DNA of 11,672 nucleotides. It comes from Lachnospiraceae bacterium UBA1066 (GTDB lineage Bacteria > Bacillota > Clostridia > Lachnospirales > Lachnospiraceae). Position numbers and translations under genes: made by a program. Under the pieces are notes generated by a model. That model searched no databases. It was not told the origin of the DNA and worked only from the letters and a program-made list of their open reading frames with translations. Location of the stretch: contig DCDB01000288.1 of assembly GCA_002316215.1 (NCBI GenBank), positions 1 to 11,672 of the forward strand. The letters are read 5' to 3'. The first letter of the stretch is position 1. Each line of letters starts with the position of its first letter. This document shows positions 6,097 to 11,672 of this stretch, piece by piece.

Positions 6097-6639
6097 TTAA
6101 TAGTTTGTAGCCCTTCTCTCAAAGTAAGCCTGCGGATGTGCGCATACCGGGCAGACAGCCGGCGCATTCTTTCCGATAATGATGGCGCCGCAGTTCCTGC
6201 ATTTCCAGACCGTGTTTTCATCATCGCCCGCAAAGGTCTTTCCGGCCTTCAGCGTGTCCAATACCTGTTTGTAGCGCTCTTCGTGGCGGGCTTCAACACC
6301 TGCGACAAGCCTGAACTTTGCGGCAAGTTCCTTAAAGCCTTCCGCGTCGGCTTCATCAGCCATGCGCTTATACATATCGGTCCATTCGTAATTCTCGCCT
6401 GCTGCCGCATCTTCAAGGTTAGCGTCGACTTCGCCGATGCCGTGGAACTCCTTGAACCACATTTTGGCATGTTCCTTTTCCTGATCAGCGGTCTCAAGGA
6501 AAATTGCGGCAATCTGCTCGTATCCGGCTTTTTTTGCCTGGGAAGCATAGAAGGTATACTTATTGCGAGCCTGGGATTCGCCGGCAAAAGCATCCTTTAA
6601 ATTTTGTTCTGTTTTTGTTCCTGCATATTTGTTTGCCAT
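6097..6639 (-). CDS. rbr: Rubrerythrin (classical order: diiron domain then rubredoxin domain)
   Basis: A cytosolic non-haem diiron protein that reduces hydrogen peroxide to water in anaerobes, taking electrons through a rubredoxin-type centre. At 180 residues it is near the usual length. The N-terminal four-helix ferritin-like domain shows E21 in GESQAR, the ExxH ligand pair E54/H57 in DQEKEH, E96 in MADEADAEG, and E116/H119 in GVEARHEERY. The C-terminal rubredoxin-like knuckles are C147/C150 (WKCRNCG) and C163/C166 (CPVCAHP). CAGGAGGAG lies just upstream of the ATG at 6639. It is transcribed after the reverse rubrerythrin, with an 87-bp gap containing a terminator hairpin, so it is probably expressed by partial readthrough or from its own weak promoter. 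No key residue is missing. Confidence 0.96.
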   Translation of the reverse strand: MANKYAGTKTEQNLKDAFAGESQARNKYTFYASQAKKAGYEQIAAIFLETADQEKEHAKMWFKEFHGIGEVDANLEDAAAGENYEWTDMYKRMADEADAEGFKELAAKFRLVAGVEARHEERYKQVLDTLKAGKTFAGDDENTVWKCRNCGAIIIGKNAPAVCPVCAHPQAYFERRATNY

Positions 6640-6681
6640 TTTTTCTCCTCCTGAAATTTTAGGTTAAGGCTTTTCTGGCTG

Positions 6682-6709
6682 AAAAGGCCAGCCCCCTTAA
6701 GAGCTGGCC
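6682..6709 (-). terminator. Terminator or attenuator between the two rubrerythrin genes
   Basis: GGCCAGC (6686-6692) pairs with GCTGGCC (6703-6709) around a 10-nt loop. On the minus strand a TTTT run follows (6685-6682). It lies 19 bp beyond the reverse rubrerythrin stop. A competing inverted repeat, CTTTTC with GAAAAG (about 6670-6686), shares sequence with the T run and could weaken termination. This suits uneven expression of the two genes. Confidence 0.7.
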
Positions 6710-6727
6710 ATACTCATGGCTTTAAAT

Positions 6728-7270
6728 TTACTTGAAATAACGGTTAAGAAGACCCTGGAATGCTTTGCCATGGCGTGCTTCATCACGCGCCATCTCATGA
6801 ACAGTGTCATGGATTGCGTCAAGATTCTGCTCTTTAGCCATCTTTGCAAGATCAACTTTGCCCTTTGTAGCGCCGTTCTCAGCTTCTACACGCATCTCAA
6901 GATTTTTCTTGGTGCTGTCTGTTACGACTTCGCCGAGAAGTTCTGCGAAGCGGGAAGCATGATCTGCTTCTTCATAAGCTGCCTGTTTGTAATACATGCC
7001 GACTTCCGGATATCCTTCACGGAAAGCGACGCGGCTCATTGCAAGATACATACCGACTTCGGAGCATTCCCCGTTAAAGTTTGCACGGAGGCCTTCTTTA
7101 ATTTCATCGGATACGTCAGAAGCGACACCTACAACATGTTCTGCTGCCCACGTCATTTCCTCATCCTGCTTAACGAACTTTTCTGCCGGAGCCTTGCAGA
7201 TCGGGCACTGTGCCGGAGCTGCATCTCCTTCATAAACATAACCGCATACGCTGCATACCCATTTTGCCAT
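6728..7270 (-). CDS. Reverse rubrerythrin (N-terminal rubredoxin domain, then diiron domain)
   Basis: A cytosolic peroxide-scavenging protein with the domain order swapped relative to classical rubrerythrin. Residues ~1-35 are a rubredoxin-like iron site with C6/C9 (WVCSVCGYVYEG) and C22/C25 (CPICKAP). From ~residue 52 a diiron helical domain follows, with E68 in NGECSEVGMY, E101/H104 in YEEADH, E129 and E131 in RVEAENG, and E164/H167 in ARDEARHG. Related proteins in clostridia act as NADH-dependent peroxidases through a flavoprotein reductase and are strongly induced by oxygen and peroxide; that role is inferred by family. AAAGGAG sits 8 nt before the ATG at 7270. It is the first gene of the minus-strand rubrerythrin pair and diverges from the DHH gene across a 282-bp region with a PerR-like palindrome. 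Confidence 0.95.
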   Translation of the reverse strand: MAKWVCSVCGYVYEGDAAPAQCPICKAPAEKFVKQDEEMTWAAEHVVGVASDVSDEIKEGLRANFNGECSEVGMYLAMSRVAFREGYPEVGMYYKQAAYEEADHASRFAELLGEVVTDSTKKNLEMRVEAENGATKGKVDLAKMAKEQNLDAIHDTVHEMARDEARHGKAFQGLLNRYFK

Positions 7271-7330
7271 AGTAAAATCTCCTTTTCATATTTGTGTTTT
7301 TGGGCTTCGCCCTGTTTGTTTCCTGAGACT

Positions 7331-7359
7331 AATTTAACACAAGGGTAAATAAAAAGCAA
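7331..7359 (-). promoter_or_regulatory. Candidate promoter of the rubrerythrin pair
   Basis: On the minus strand, TTGCTT (7359-7354) is followed after 17 bp by TAAATT (7336-7331). It is about 60 bp upstream of the reverse rubrerythrin start. The leader contains a small hairpin, GGGC/GCCC near 7303-7313, between the promoter and the ribosome binding site. Confidence 0.45.
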
Positions 7360-7367
7360 GTATTAAA

Positions 7368-7382
7368 TGAGATTAAATCTCA
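7368..7382. promoter_or_regulatory. Perfect 7-1-7 palindrome resembling a PerR/Fur-family operator
   Basis: TGAGATTAAATCTCA is a perfect 15-bp dyad with a single central base. It lies 8 bp upstream of the -35 of the minus-strand rubrerythrin promoter. The 7-1-7 geometry is that of PerR boxes, and about 8 of 14 arm bases agree with the Bacillus PerR consensus. Rubrerythrins are known PerR targets in clostridia. The binding protein is inferred, not shown. Confidence 0.4.
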
Positions 7383-7419
7383 ATAAATTTCTTTTAAATG
7401 TTTTCATTTTCCGTGATTT

Positions 7420-7449
7420 AGTGAAAATTCACTCAGAGGGTGTTACAAT
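7420..7449 (+). promoter_or_regulatory. Candidate DHH-gene promoter overlapped by a palindrome
   Basis: TACAAT (7444-7449) with an upstream TG (7441-7442) forms an extended -10, and GTGAAA (7421-7426) lies 17 bp before it. The -35 falls inside the perfect dyad AGTGAA-AA-TTCACT (7420-7433). A repressor binding there would block the polymerase. A second dyad, GAATGT-A-ACATTC (7498-7510), lies in the ~95-nt leader. Confidence 0.45.
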
Positions 7450-7552
7450 AGAAATAAATGTAAAAGCGTGAAATGTTATAAAAATTAAGTACGGCCAGAA
7501 TGTAACATTCAAGTGCAGAATATAAAGAAAAAATGATACCGGAGGATAGGAA

Positions 7553-8482
7553 ATGAAAAGATTAGTTACCAGGAGCGATTTTGACGGTCTTGCCTGCGCG
7601 ATGATGCTGAAAGAACTGAACATGATCGGGGAAGTTAAATTTGTTCATCCCAAGGATGTCCAGGACGGAAAAATTGAACTGACAAAGGATGATATTACGA
7701 CGAATCTTCCGTTCGATCCGCGTGTCGGTCTTGCCTTTGACCATCATTTAAGTGAGACGGAGCGTGTCGAGACGGAAAAATACGATTACCTGATTATTGA
7801 CCAGAAGGCGAGATCAGCTGCCCGCGTCGTTTATAATTATTACGGCGGAAGCAAGACGTTTAAAACGGTTTCACCGGAACTTATGGCGGCCGTTGATAAG
7901 GGGGACAGCGCCGACTTTACCCTGGATGAAATCCTGCATCCCGAAGGCTGGGTGCTGCTTCATTTTATCATGGATGCGCGTACCGGGCTCGGACGCTTCC
8001 ATAACTTCCGGATTTCCAATTACGAGCTCATGATGACGCTGATTGATTACTGCAGATTCCATACAATTGATGAAATCATGCAGCTTGAGGATGTGCAGGA
8101 GAGGGTAACGCTGTATTTTGAGCAGCAGCAGCTGTTCCGTGAACAGCTGGAACGTGTCCACAAGATCATTGGAAATGTTGTGATTATGGATTTAAGGAAT
8201 GAAGATGTCATCTATACAGGCAATCGTTTCCTTATTTATGCTCTGTATCCGGAAGCGGAGATTTCCGTGCATGTTGTCTGGGGATTTAAGAAGCAGAACA
8301 CGGCGGTCATGATCGGGAAATCCATTATCAATAAAAAATCCGAAGTCAATATCGGGGATATCTGCCTGAAATACGGCGGAGGCGGACACAAGAATGCGGG
8401 AACCTGCCAGCTTGAAAATGAACGCGTCGATGCGGAGCTGCCGAATATTATTGCCATGCTGAACGGAGTGAGTGCCGACTGA
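7553..8482 (+). CDS. DHH/DHHA1 family phosphoesterase (exopolyphosphatase-like)
   Basis: A 309-residue cytosolic metal-dependent phosphoesterase, probably using two Mn2+ ions to cut a phosphoester or phosphoanhydride. Motif I reads TRSDFDG (residues 6-12): D9 and D11 are kept, but the usual His before them is Arg. The DHH signature is D63-H64-H65 in AFDHHLS, and a further acidic metal ligand is likely in DKGDSAD (115-121). The C-terminal DHHA1 substrate-binding loop is GGGGHKNAG (275-283). As far as I recall, the Arg in motif I is shared by a subfamily annotated as exopolyphosphatase, so it is probably not damage. Polyphosphate, short oligonucleotides and cyclic dinucleotide products are all possible substrates. 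CCGGAGGATAGGAA precedes the ATG. Single-gene unit, divergent from the rubrerythrins. Confidence 0.85.
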   Translation: MKRLVTRSDFDGLACAMMLKELNMIGEVKFVHPKDVQDGKIELTKDDITTNLPFDPRVGLAFDHHLSETERVETEKYDYLIIDQKARSAARVVYNYYGGSKTFKTVSPELMAAVDKGDSADFTLDEILHPEGWVLLHFIMDARTGLGRFHNFRISNYELMMTLIDYCRFHTIDEIMQLEDVQERVTLYFEQQQLFREQLERVHKIIGNVVIMDLRNEDVIYTGNRFLIYALYPEAEISVHVVWGFKKQNTAVMIGKSIINKKSEVNIGDICLKYGGGGHKNAGTCQLENERVDAELPNIIAMLNGVSAD

Positions 8483-8491
8483 GAACCGGCA
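8473..8491. terminator. Weak hairpin between convergent genes
   Basis: TGCCG (8473-8477) pairs with CGGCA (8487-8491) across a 9-nt loop that contains the DHH stop codon, and an A/T-rich tract follows. Only 29 bp separate the DHH stop from the stop of the convergent AraC gene, leaving room for nothing stronger. Transcripts from both sides may overlap at their 3' ends. Confidence 0.25.
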
Positions 8492-8511
8492 TTCATCAAT
8501 ATAAAAAATTG

Positions 8512-9435
8512 TCAGAGGTTTCGGTATTCAAGAAGTCTTCTGGAAATAACCGGATTATCTGCGGCGATTGTACTGCGGGTATTAATCAGATGCGGAAGCG
8601 TATCCTCTGCGATTGATTTCCGATATTCTGCAGGAGACATGTTTGTCAGTTCCCTGAAGCGGCGGCTGAAATTCTTGAGATCCGGAAAACCGTTTCCTAT
8701 GGCAATTTCTGTCAGCGTCTTGTTTGTGTTTTCCATATCGTAAACGGCATTTTGAAAGCGAATGCGCGTAAGATAATCGTACAGGCTGATGCCTACGGTT
8801 TTATGGAAAAGGGTTGACAGATAGGTGCGGTTATATTGGATGAGACCAGCCAGCCCGGAGAGGGTTATTTTTTCGGAATATTGTTTTTCCATATAGTCAC
8901 AGACCCTGCGAATAGCATTTCTTCTTTCCGGATCTTCGATATTGGATGGGAAAATACTATACGGAAGCTGTTCTATCATCAAGGCAGTCAGAAGCTCGTG
9001 CGCGGCGCGGGCTTTTATTTTGTCAGTCTTTTCATTTCCGCACAGGGATGCGATAAGCCGTGAGGCATATTGACGGAATTCTTTCCACAGGGGTTTACCG
9101 CGGCTTTCCTTGTCGGTTACGGAAAAAAAGCAGATCTGCGTGCCAAGGTCCAGGAAGGCATCAAAGGTGTTTTTACTCAGATGGACAACTAGTGCACAGG
9201 TGTCCTGGGAAAGACTCAGGGATGCATGCCCGATCCCCGGCCCGATCAGGATCACATCATCCGGATATAAAATGAAATGCTCATTTCCACGTGTATATTC
9301 CGCTCTTCCATAAAGGATAATGGAGATTTCGTGATAATCTTCATGCCAGTGATAGCGGTAGTTGCGGATTGTATTGACGTAGCATTCCACAGAGAGATTT
9401 ACTTTTGGCCAGTTCATACGATATATATTTTCCAT
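8512..9435 (-). CDS. AraC-family transcriptional regulator with N-terminal cupin domain
   Basis: A 307-residue DNA-binding regulator. Residues ~25-95 form a cupin-like sensor pocket with HWHEDYHEI (29-37), followed by the PDDVILIGPGIGHA strand typical of this subfamily. Residues ~170-275 contain the paired helix-turn-helix domain: the first helix set around ITLSGLAGLIQYNRTYLSTLFHK, the second around TLTEIAIGNGFPDLKNFSRRF, closing with MSPAEYRKS. A ~30-residue tail follows. No membrane segment. It is divergent from the permease/esterase genes and probably activates them in response to a small ligand. The start is uncertain: the ATG at 9435 has no ribosome binding site and sits 6 nt after a good -10, suggesting a leaderless message; an ATG at 9417 (residue 7) is the alternative. 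Confidence 0.9.
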   Translation of the reverse strand: MENIYRMNWPKVNLSVECYVNTIRNYRYHWHEDYHEISIILYGRAEYTRGNEHFILYPDDVILIGPGIGHASLSLSQDTCALVVHLSKNTFDAFLDLGTQICFFSVTDKESRGKPLWKEFRQYASRLIASLCGNEKTDKIKARAAHELLTALMIEQLPYSIFPSNIEDPERRNAIRRVCDYMEKQYSEKITLSGLAGLIQYNRTYLSTLFHKTVGISLYDYLTRIRFQNAVYDMENTNKTLTEIAIGNGFPDLKNFSRRFRELTNMSPAEYRKSIAEDTLPHLINTRSTIAADNPVISRRLLEYRNL

Positions 9436-9441
9436 AGAACT

Positions 9442-9471
9442 ATTTTATCATTTTTTATAAGCGCAATCCAA
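9442..9471 (-). promoter_or_regulatory. Candidate promoter of the AraC gene giving a leaderless mRNA
   Basis: On the minus strand TTGGAT (9471-9466) is followed after 18 bp by TAAAAT (9447-9442), which also carries a TGA extension. Only 6 nt separate the -10 from the ATG at 9435, so transcription would start at or next to the A of the start codon. No Shine-Dalgarno sequence is present. Confidence 0.45.
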
Positions 9472-9549
9472 ACATTTTCCCTGTCTGAAATCCCAAAATA
9501 AAGCATTTTTCAAGTTTTTTACTCTTCCTCTGCTGTTTAATCATAAAAA

Positions 9550-9580
9550 TGTTTTGCACGACAGGAAAATTCTGTTTTGC
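9550..9580. promoter_or_regulatory. Direct repeats, candidate AraC-type operator
   Basis: TGTTTTGC occurs at 9550-9557 and again at 9573-9580, a 23-bp period close to two turns of DNA. Tandem half-sites at such spacing are the usual target of AraC-family dimers. They lie between the divergent regulator and permease genes, about 130 bp before the permease start, where an activator would sit. A separate 10-bp palindrome ACCGGCCGGT lies at 9605-9614. No confident -10 for the permease was seen. Confidence 0.4.
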
Positions 9581-9708
9581 TATGTTTATTTTAGTAAAAA
9601 GGATACCGGCCGGTTTCCGGAAAAACGGATGTACGCAGCAGTTTTAACTGAATTTTTAAAAGACTGAAAAAATGGATGGACAGGTTTTACAAACAGGGGG
9701 AAAAGAAA

Positions 9709-11001
9709 ATGGATTATCATTTGATTTTATGTCTGATTATTTTCACGGCAACAATTATCAGCTATATCCTGAATAAAGTCCCGATGTGGGTGACTTCATT
9801 AGTTTCCATGCTTCTTCTGGTACTGACAGGCTGCCTTAAAGGCGAGACGGCCCTGAGCGGTTTTTCGAATCCAAATACGATACTTATGGCCTCGATGTTC
9901 ATGGTTGCAGCGGGGCTCCGTAAGACGTCTTTTGTGCATTATCTGTGTGAACGGATCATGAAGCTTACGAAAGGATCCTTTAAACTGGCACTTTTCGGTT
10001 ATATTGTCATCACGATGATCCTTGCCAATTTCATTTCAAGCCCGATGGTTGTATTTGCTATTGTATCTCCGCTCGTCGCGGCGCTGTGCGACGAGAACAA
10101 TGTCAGCAAGTCCAAGGTTATGTTCCCAATCTGTGTGGTTGCGATTGCCTGTACGATGATTCTTCCGACCGATGCGGCGATCACGCAGGCCGGGCAGAAC
10201 AATGCGTTTTTGCAGACCTATGAATATACGGCTTTCCAGATGAATCCTATGGATTTTCTGATCGCAAAATGGCCGCTGTTTATTATCATGCCGATCTGGG
10301 CACTTTTCCTTGCACCGAAGTTCATGCCTGATACTGCAGATACAGCAGCGGTTCAGAAAAATGAAAACAGGGCTCAGACGAAACCGCTGTCTTCATTTTC
10401 CGATAAAGTCGGCATTGCGATCTTTTTCCTGACGATTATCTGTCTGCTTTTTTCCGCACAGCTTCATGTGGATGGATGGGTGATTGCTGCTGTCGGGGGT
10501 ATCCTGATGGTTCTCTGCCACACACTGACTCCGAAGGAAGCAATCCAGGCTATGCCTCTTGATATGACGCTTCTCTTTATCGGTGCACTGGCGCTCGGTT
10601 CTTCCCTGTCGGAAACCGGTGCGGGAGATATGATCGGACAGTGGCTTTCCAACGCTGTCGGAGGAACCCAGAACAGCTATATTCTTGGCGCGATGTTCTT
10701 TATCATTCCGTTTATTGTTACGCAGTTTATGCTGAACCGCGCTGTTATCCAGATCTTTACACCGATCTGCATACTGACATGCAAAGCGCTGGGAGCAAAT
10801 CCGGTAGGTCCGATGCTTCTGGTAGTGGCCGGCTGCCTGACCGCTTTTCTTACACCGATGGCCACACCGGCCATCCCAATGACGATGGCAGAAGGAAATT
10901 ATAACCTGAAGGATCTTCTGAAAGGCGGATGGATGATTACGCTGATCCTTATGGTTTTTTATGTATTCTATGTCATGACGATTTATCCGGCGTTCGCGTG
11001 A
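9709..11001 (+). CDS. SLC13/DASS-like membrane permease
   Basis: A 430-residue integral membrane transporter, probably sodium- or proton-coupled import of an organic anion. The ATG at 9709 is preferred over the in-frame ATG at 9676 because AGGGGG (9695-9700) lies 8 nt before it, while 9676 has no ribosome site and would add a charged 11-residue tail. About 11 to 13 hydrophobic segments are visible, in two halves joined by a hydrophilic loop near residues 203-230 (TADTAAVQKNENRAQTKP). The half-repeat substrate regions are NFISSP (107-112) and LNRAV (342-346), with TPMATPAIP later. Characterised SLC13 carriers have Ser-Asn-Thr at both sites, so specificity here may differ; ArsB/NhaD-like members of the ion transporter superfamily remain alternatives. 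It is likely controlled by the divergent AraC protein and may be co-regulated with the esterase 171 bp downstream. Confidence 0.8.
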   Translation: MDYHLILCLIIFTATIISYILNKVPMWVTSLVSMLLLVLTGCLKGETALSGFSNPNTILMASMFMVAAGLRKTSFVHYLCERIMKLTKGSFKLALFGYIVITMILANFISSPMVVFAIVSPLVAALCDENNVSKSKVMFPICVVAIACTMILPTDAAITQAGQNNAFLQTYEYTAFQMNPMDFLIAKWPLFIIMPIWALFLAPKFMPDTADTAAVQKNENRAQTKPLSSFSDKVGIAIFFLTIICLLFSAQLHVDGWVIAAVGGILMVLCHTLTPKEAIQAMPLDMTLLFIGALALGSSLSETGAGDMIGQWLSNAVGGTQNSYILGAMFFIIPFIVTQFMLNRAVIQIFTPICILTCKALGANPVGPMLLVVAGCLTAFLTPMATPAIPMTMAEGNYNLKDLLKGGWMITLILMVFYVFYVMTIYPAFA

Positions 11002-11011
11002 GGGTAAGCAC

Positions 11012-11027
11012 GCCATCGTTTTATGGC
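11012..11027 (+). terminator. Small hairpin after the permease gene
   Basis: GCCAT (11012-11016) pairs with ATGGC (11023-11027) around a CGTTTT loop, 10 nt after the permease stop, followed by CGTTT. The stem is short and the T run poor, so at most it trims transcription and would allow readthrough to the esterase. Confidence 0.25.
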
Positions 11028-11088
11028 CGTTTGATCGGTATTTAACGCAGAGATAAGAATGGCATGATATCGTGACTGTCTGCCTGGC

Positions 11089-11135
11089 TTGCGGAAAAGG
11101 ACAGGAAAAAGATAAAAATAACCGGATAACGTTAT
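11089..11135 (+). promoter_or_regulatory. Candidate promoter and palindrome before the esterase gene
   Basis: TTGCGG (11089-11094) and TAAAAA (11113-11118) are 18 bp apart. ATAACGTTAT (11126-11135), a perfect 10-bp palindrome, lies over the expected start point. This would allow esterase expression independent of the permease. Read by eye only, and AT-rich tracts often mimic -10 boxes. Confidence 0.3.
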
Positions 11136-11172
11136 ACATGATGATTGGCGGGTATTAAACTGAGGGAGCAAA

Positions 11173-11672
11173 ATGAACAGACAGGAATTTATTGAAAAGA
11201 ACCAAAAATGCAGTCGCGGAGAACTTCTGGAAATTGCTTCGAATCTAAGGAAGAAGGCGGAAAGCCGGATCCCGAAGGAGACAGAGGCGCAGTTTCGATC
11301 TTTGGATAAAGAGACGGCCGTGGAAGAGAAGTTCGTTACGACAGTTTTTGGGAATACACATGTTTTTCTCGTAAAGAGCAGTGTATCCGGAAAGGATCTG
11401 CGGCCGACCGTACTCAATGTCCACGGCGGCGGGTGGAGCCTTCCGCATGGAGAACGGGATATTTATTTTTCAAGAAGGCTGGCAGCGCATCTTAACTGCC
11501 TGGTTGCGGACGTGGATTACGTCCTTGCTCCGGAGTATCCTTATCCGGCGGCGCTGGAAGAAATCGAGGCTCTTCTGGATGTTCTACCCGGAGAACTTCC
11601 GAAATGGGGCGGAGATCCGGATAAAGTTATTTTTTGCGGACAGAGCTCCGGGGGGAATCTTCTGGGCGGTGT
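11173..11672 (+). CDS. HSL-family alpha/beta hydrolase (esterase/lipase), 3' truncated by the window
   Basis: The first 166 complete codons of a carboxylic ester hydrolase of the hormone-sensitive-lipase type. GAGGGAG (11162-11168) supports the ATG. The first ~70 residues are a helical cap region with a high charge content. The oxyanion-hole motif is HGGGW (84-88). A DYVLAPEYPYPAALEE segment (115-130) is the classical HSL marker. The nucleophile elbow GQSSG (156-160) places the catalytic Ser at 158. The acid and His of the triad lie beyond the window end. There is no signal peptide, so it acts inside the cell on an imported or metabolic ester. It follows the permease on the same strand with a 171-bp gap, which suggests, without proof, that it processes the permease's substrate. 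The frame is intact to the last base. Confidence 0.88.
   Translation, partial: MNRQEFIEKNQKCSRGELLEIASNLRKKAESRIPKETEAQFRSLDKETAVEEKFVTTVFGNTHVFLVKSSVSGKDLRPTVLNVHGGGWSLPHGERDIYFSRRLAAHLNCLVADVDYVLAPEYPYPAALEEIEALLDVLPGELPKWGGDPDKVIFCGQSSGGNLLGG

Noticed and set aside
6136..6600. 154-codon plus-strand frame opposite the classical rubrerythrin
   Set aside because: The minus-strand protein has every rubrerythrin ligand, so this is an antisense shadow. The same holds for the 210-codon frame opposite the reverse rubrerythrin.
10393..11139. 248-codon minus-strand frame opposite the permease
   Set aside because: His/Cys/Arg-rich composition typical of antisense to membrane-protein codons, no ribosome site, and it crosses the end of a clear gene.

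Overview
The window looks like a chromosomal stretch from an anaerobic, low-to-moderate GC Firmicute, most likely a Clostridia/Lachnospiraceae-type bacterium. The reasons are strong AGGAGG-type ribosome binding sites, a TTG start, two rubrerythrins, a DUF1002 secreted protein next to rsmA, and a DHH 'exopolyphosphatase-like' protein. No tRNA, rRNA, insertion sequence, integrase or CRISPR array was seen. The family assignments rest on motifs read by eye; no database search was run.

Layout. Positions 1-115 hold only the terminator of an upstream gene. From 249 to 3359 (+) lies a 1036-residue cytosolic protein: an N-terminal TPR-like helical domain, a very long acidic Ala/Glu/Pro linker containing four near-identical 84-bp tandem repeats, and a C-terminal CbxX/EccA-like AAA+ domain. 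That domain keeps Walker A but has a degraded Walker B and lacks the arginine finger. Then come rsmA/ksgA (3592-4476, +) and a secreted DUF1002 protein (4802-5776, +). The DUF1002 gene is preceded by a long perfect hairpin and a previously unlisted 30-codon leader ORF that overlaps its start codon. Positions 5777-6096 carry no protein gene, but they contain an orphan promoter followed by foldable RNA.

The central part is an oxidative-stress pair on the minus strand: a classical rubrerythrin (6097-6639, rubredoxin domain at the C-terminus) and, upstream of it in transcription order, a 'reverse' rubrerythrin (6728-7270, rubredoxin domain at the N-terminus). A terminator/attenuator lies between them and a 7-1-7 palindrome resembling a PerR/Fur-family box lies near the promoter. 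Divergent from this pair is a DHH/DHHA1 phosphoesterase (7553-8482, +).

The right end looks like an inducible uptake and catabolism module. An AraC-type regulator (8512-9435, -) is transcribed away from an SLC13/DASS-like permease (9709-11001, +), followed by an HSL-type esterase (11173 to the window end, truncated). The region between regulator and permease holds 8-bp direct repeats with a 23-bp period, the geometry expected of AraC half-sites. The likely logic is that the regulator senses a small organic compound and switches on its importer and an esterase. The substrate cannot be named from the sequence.
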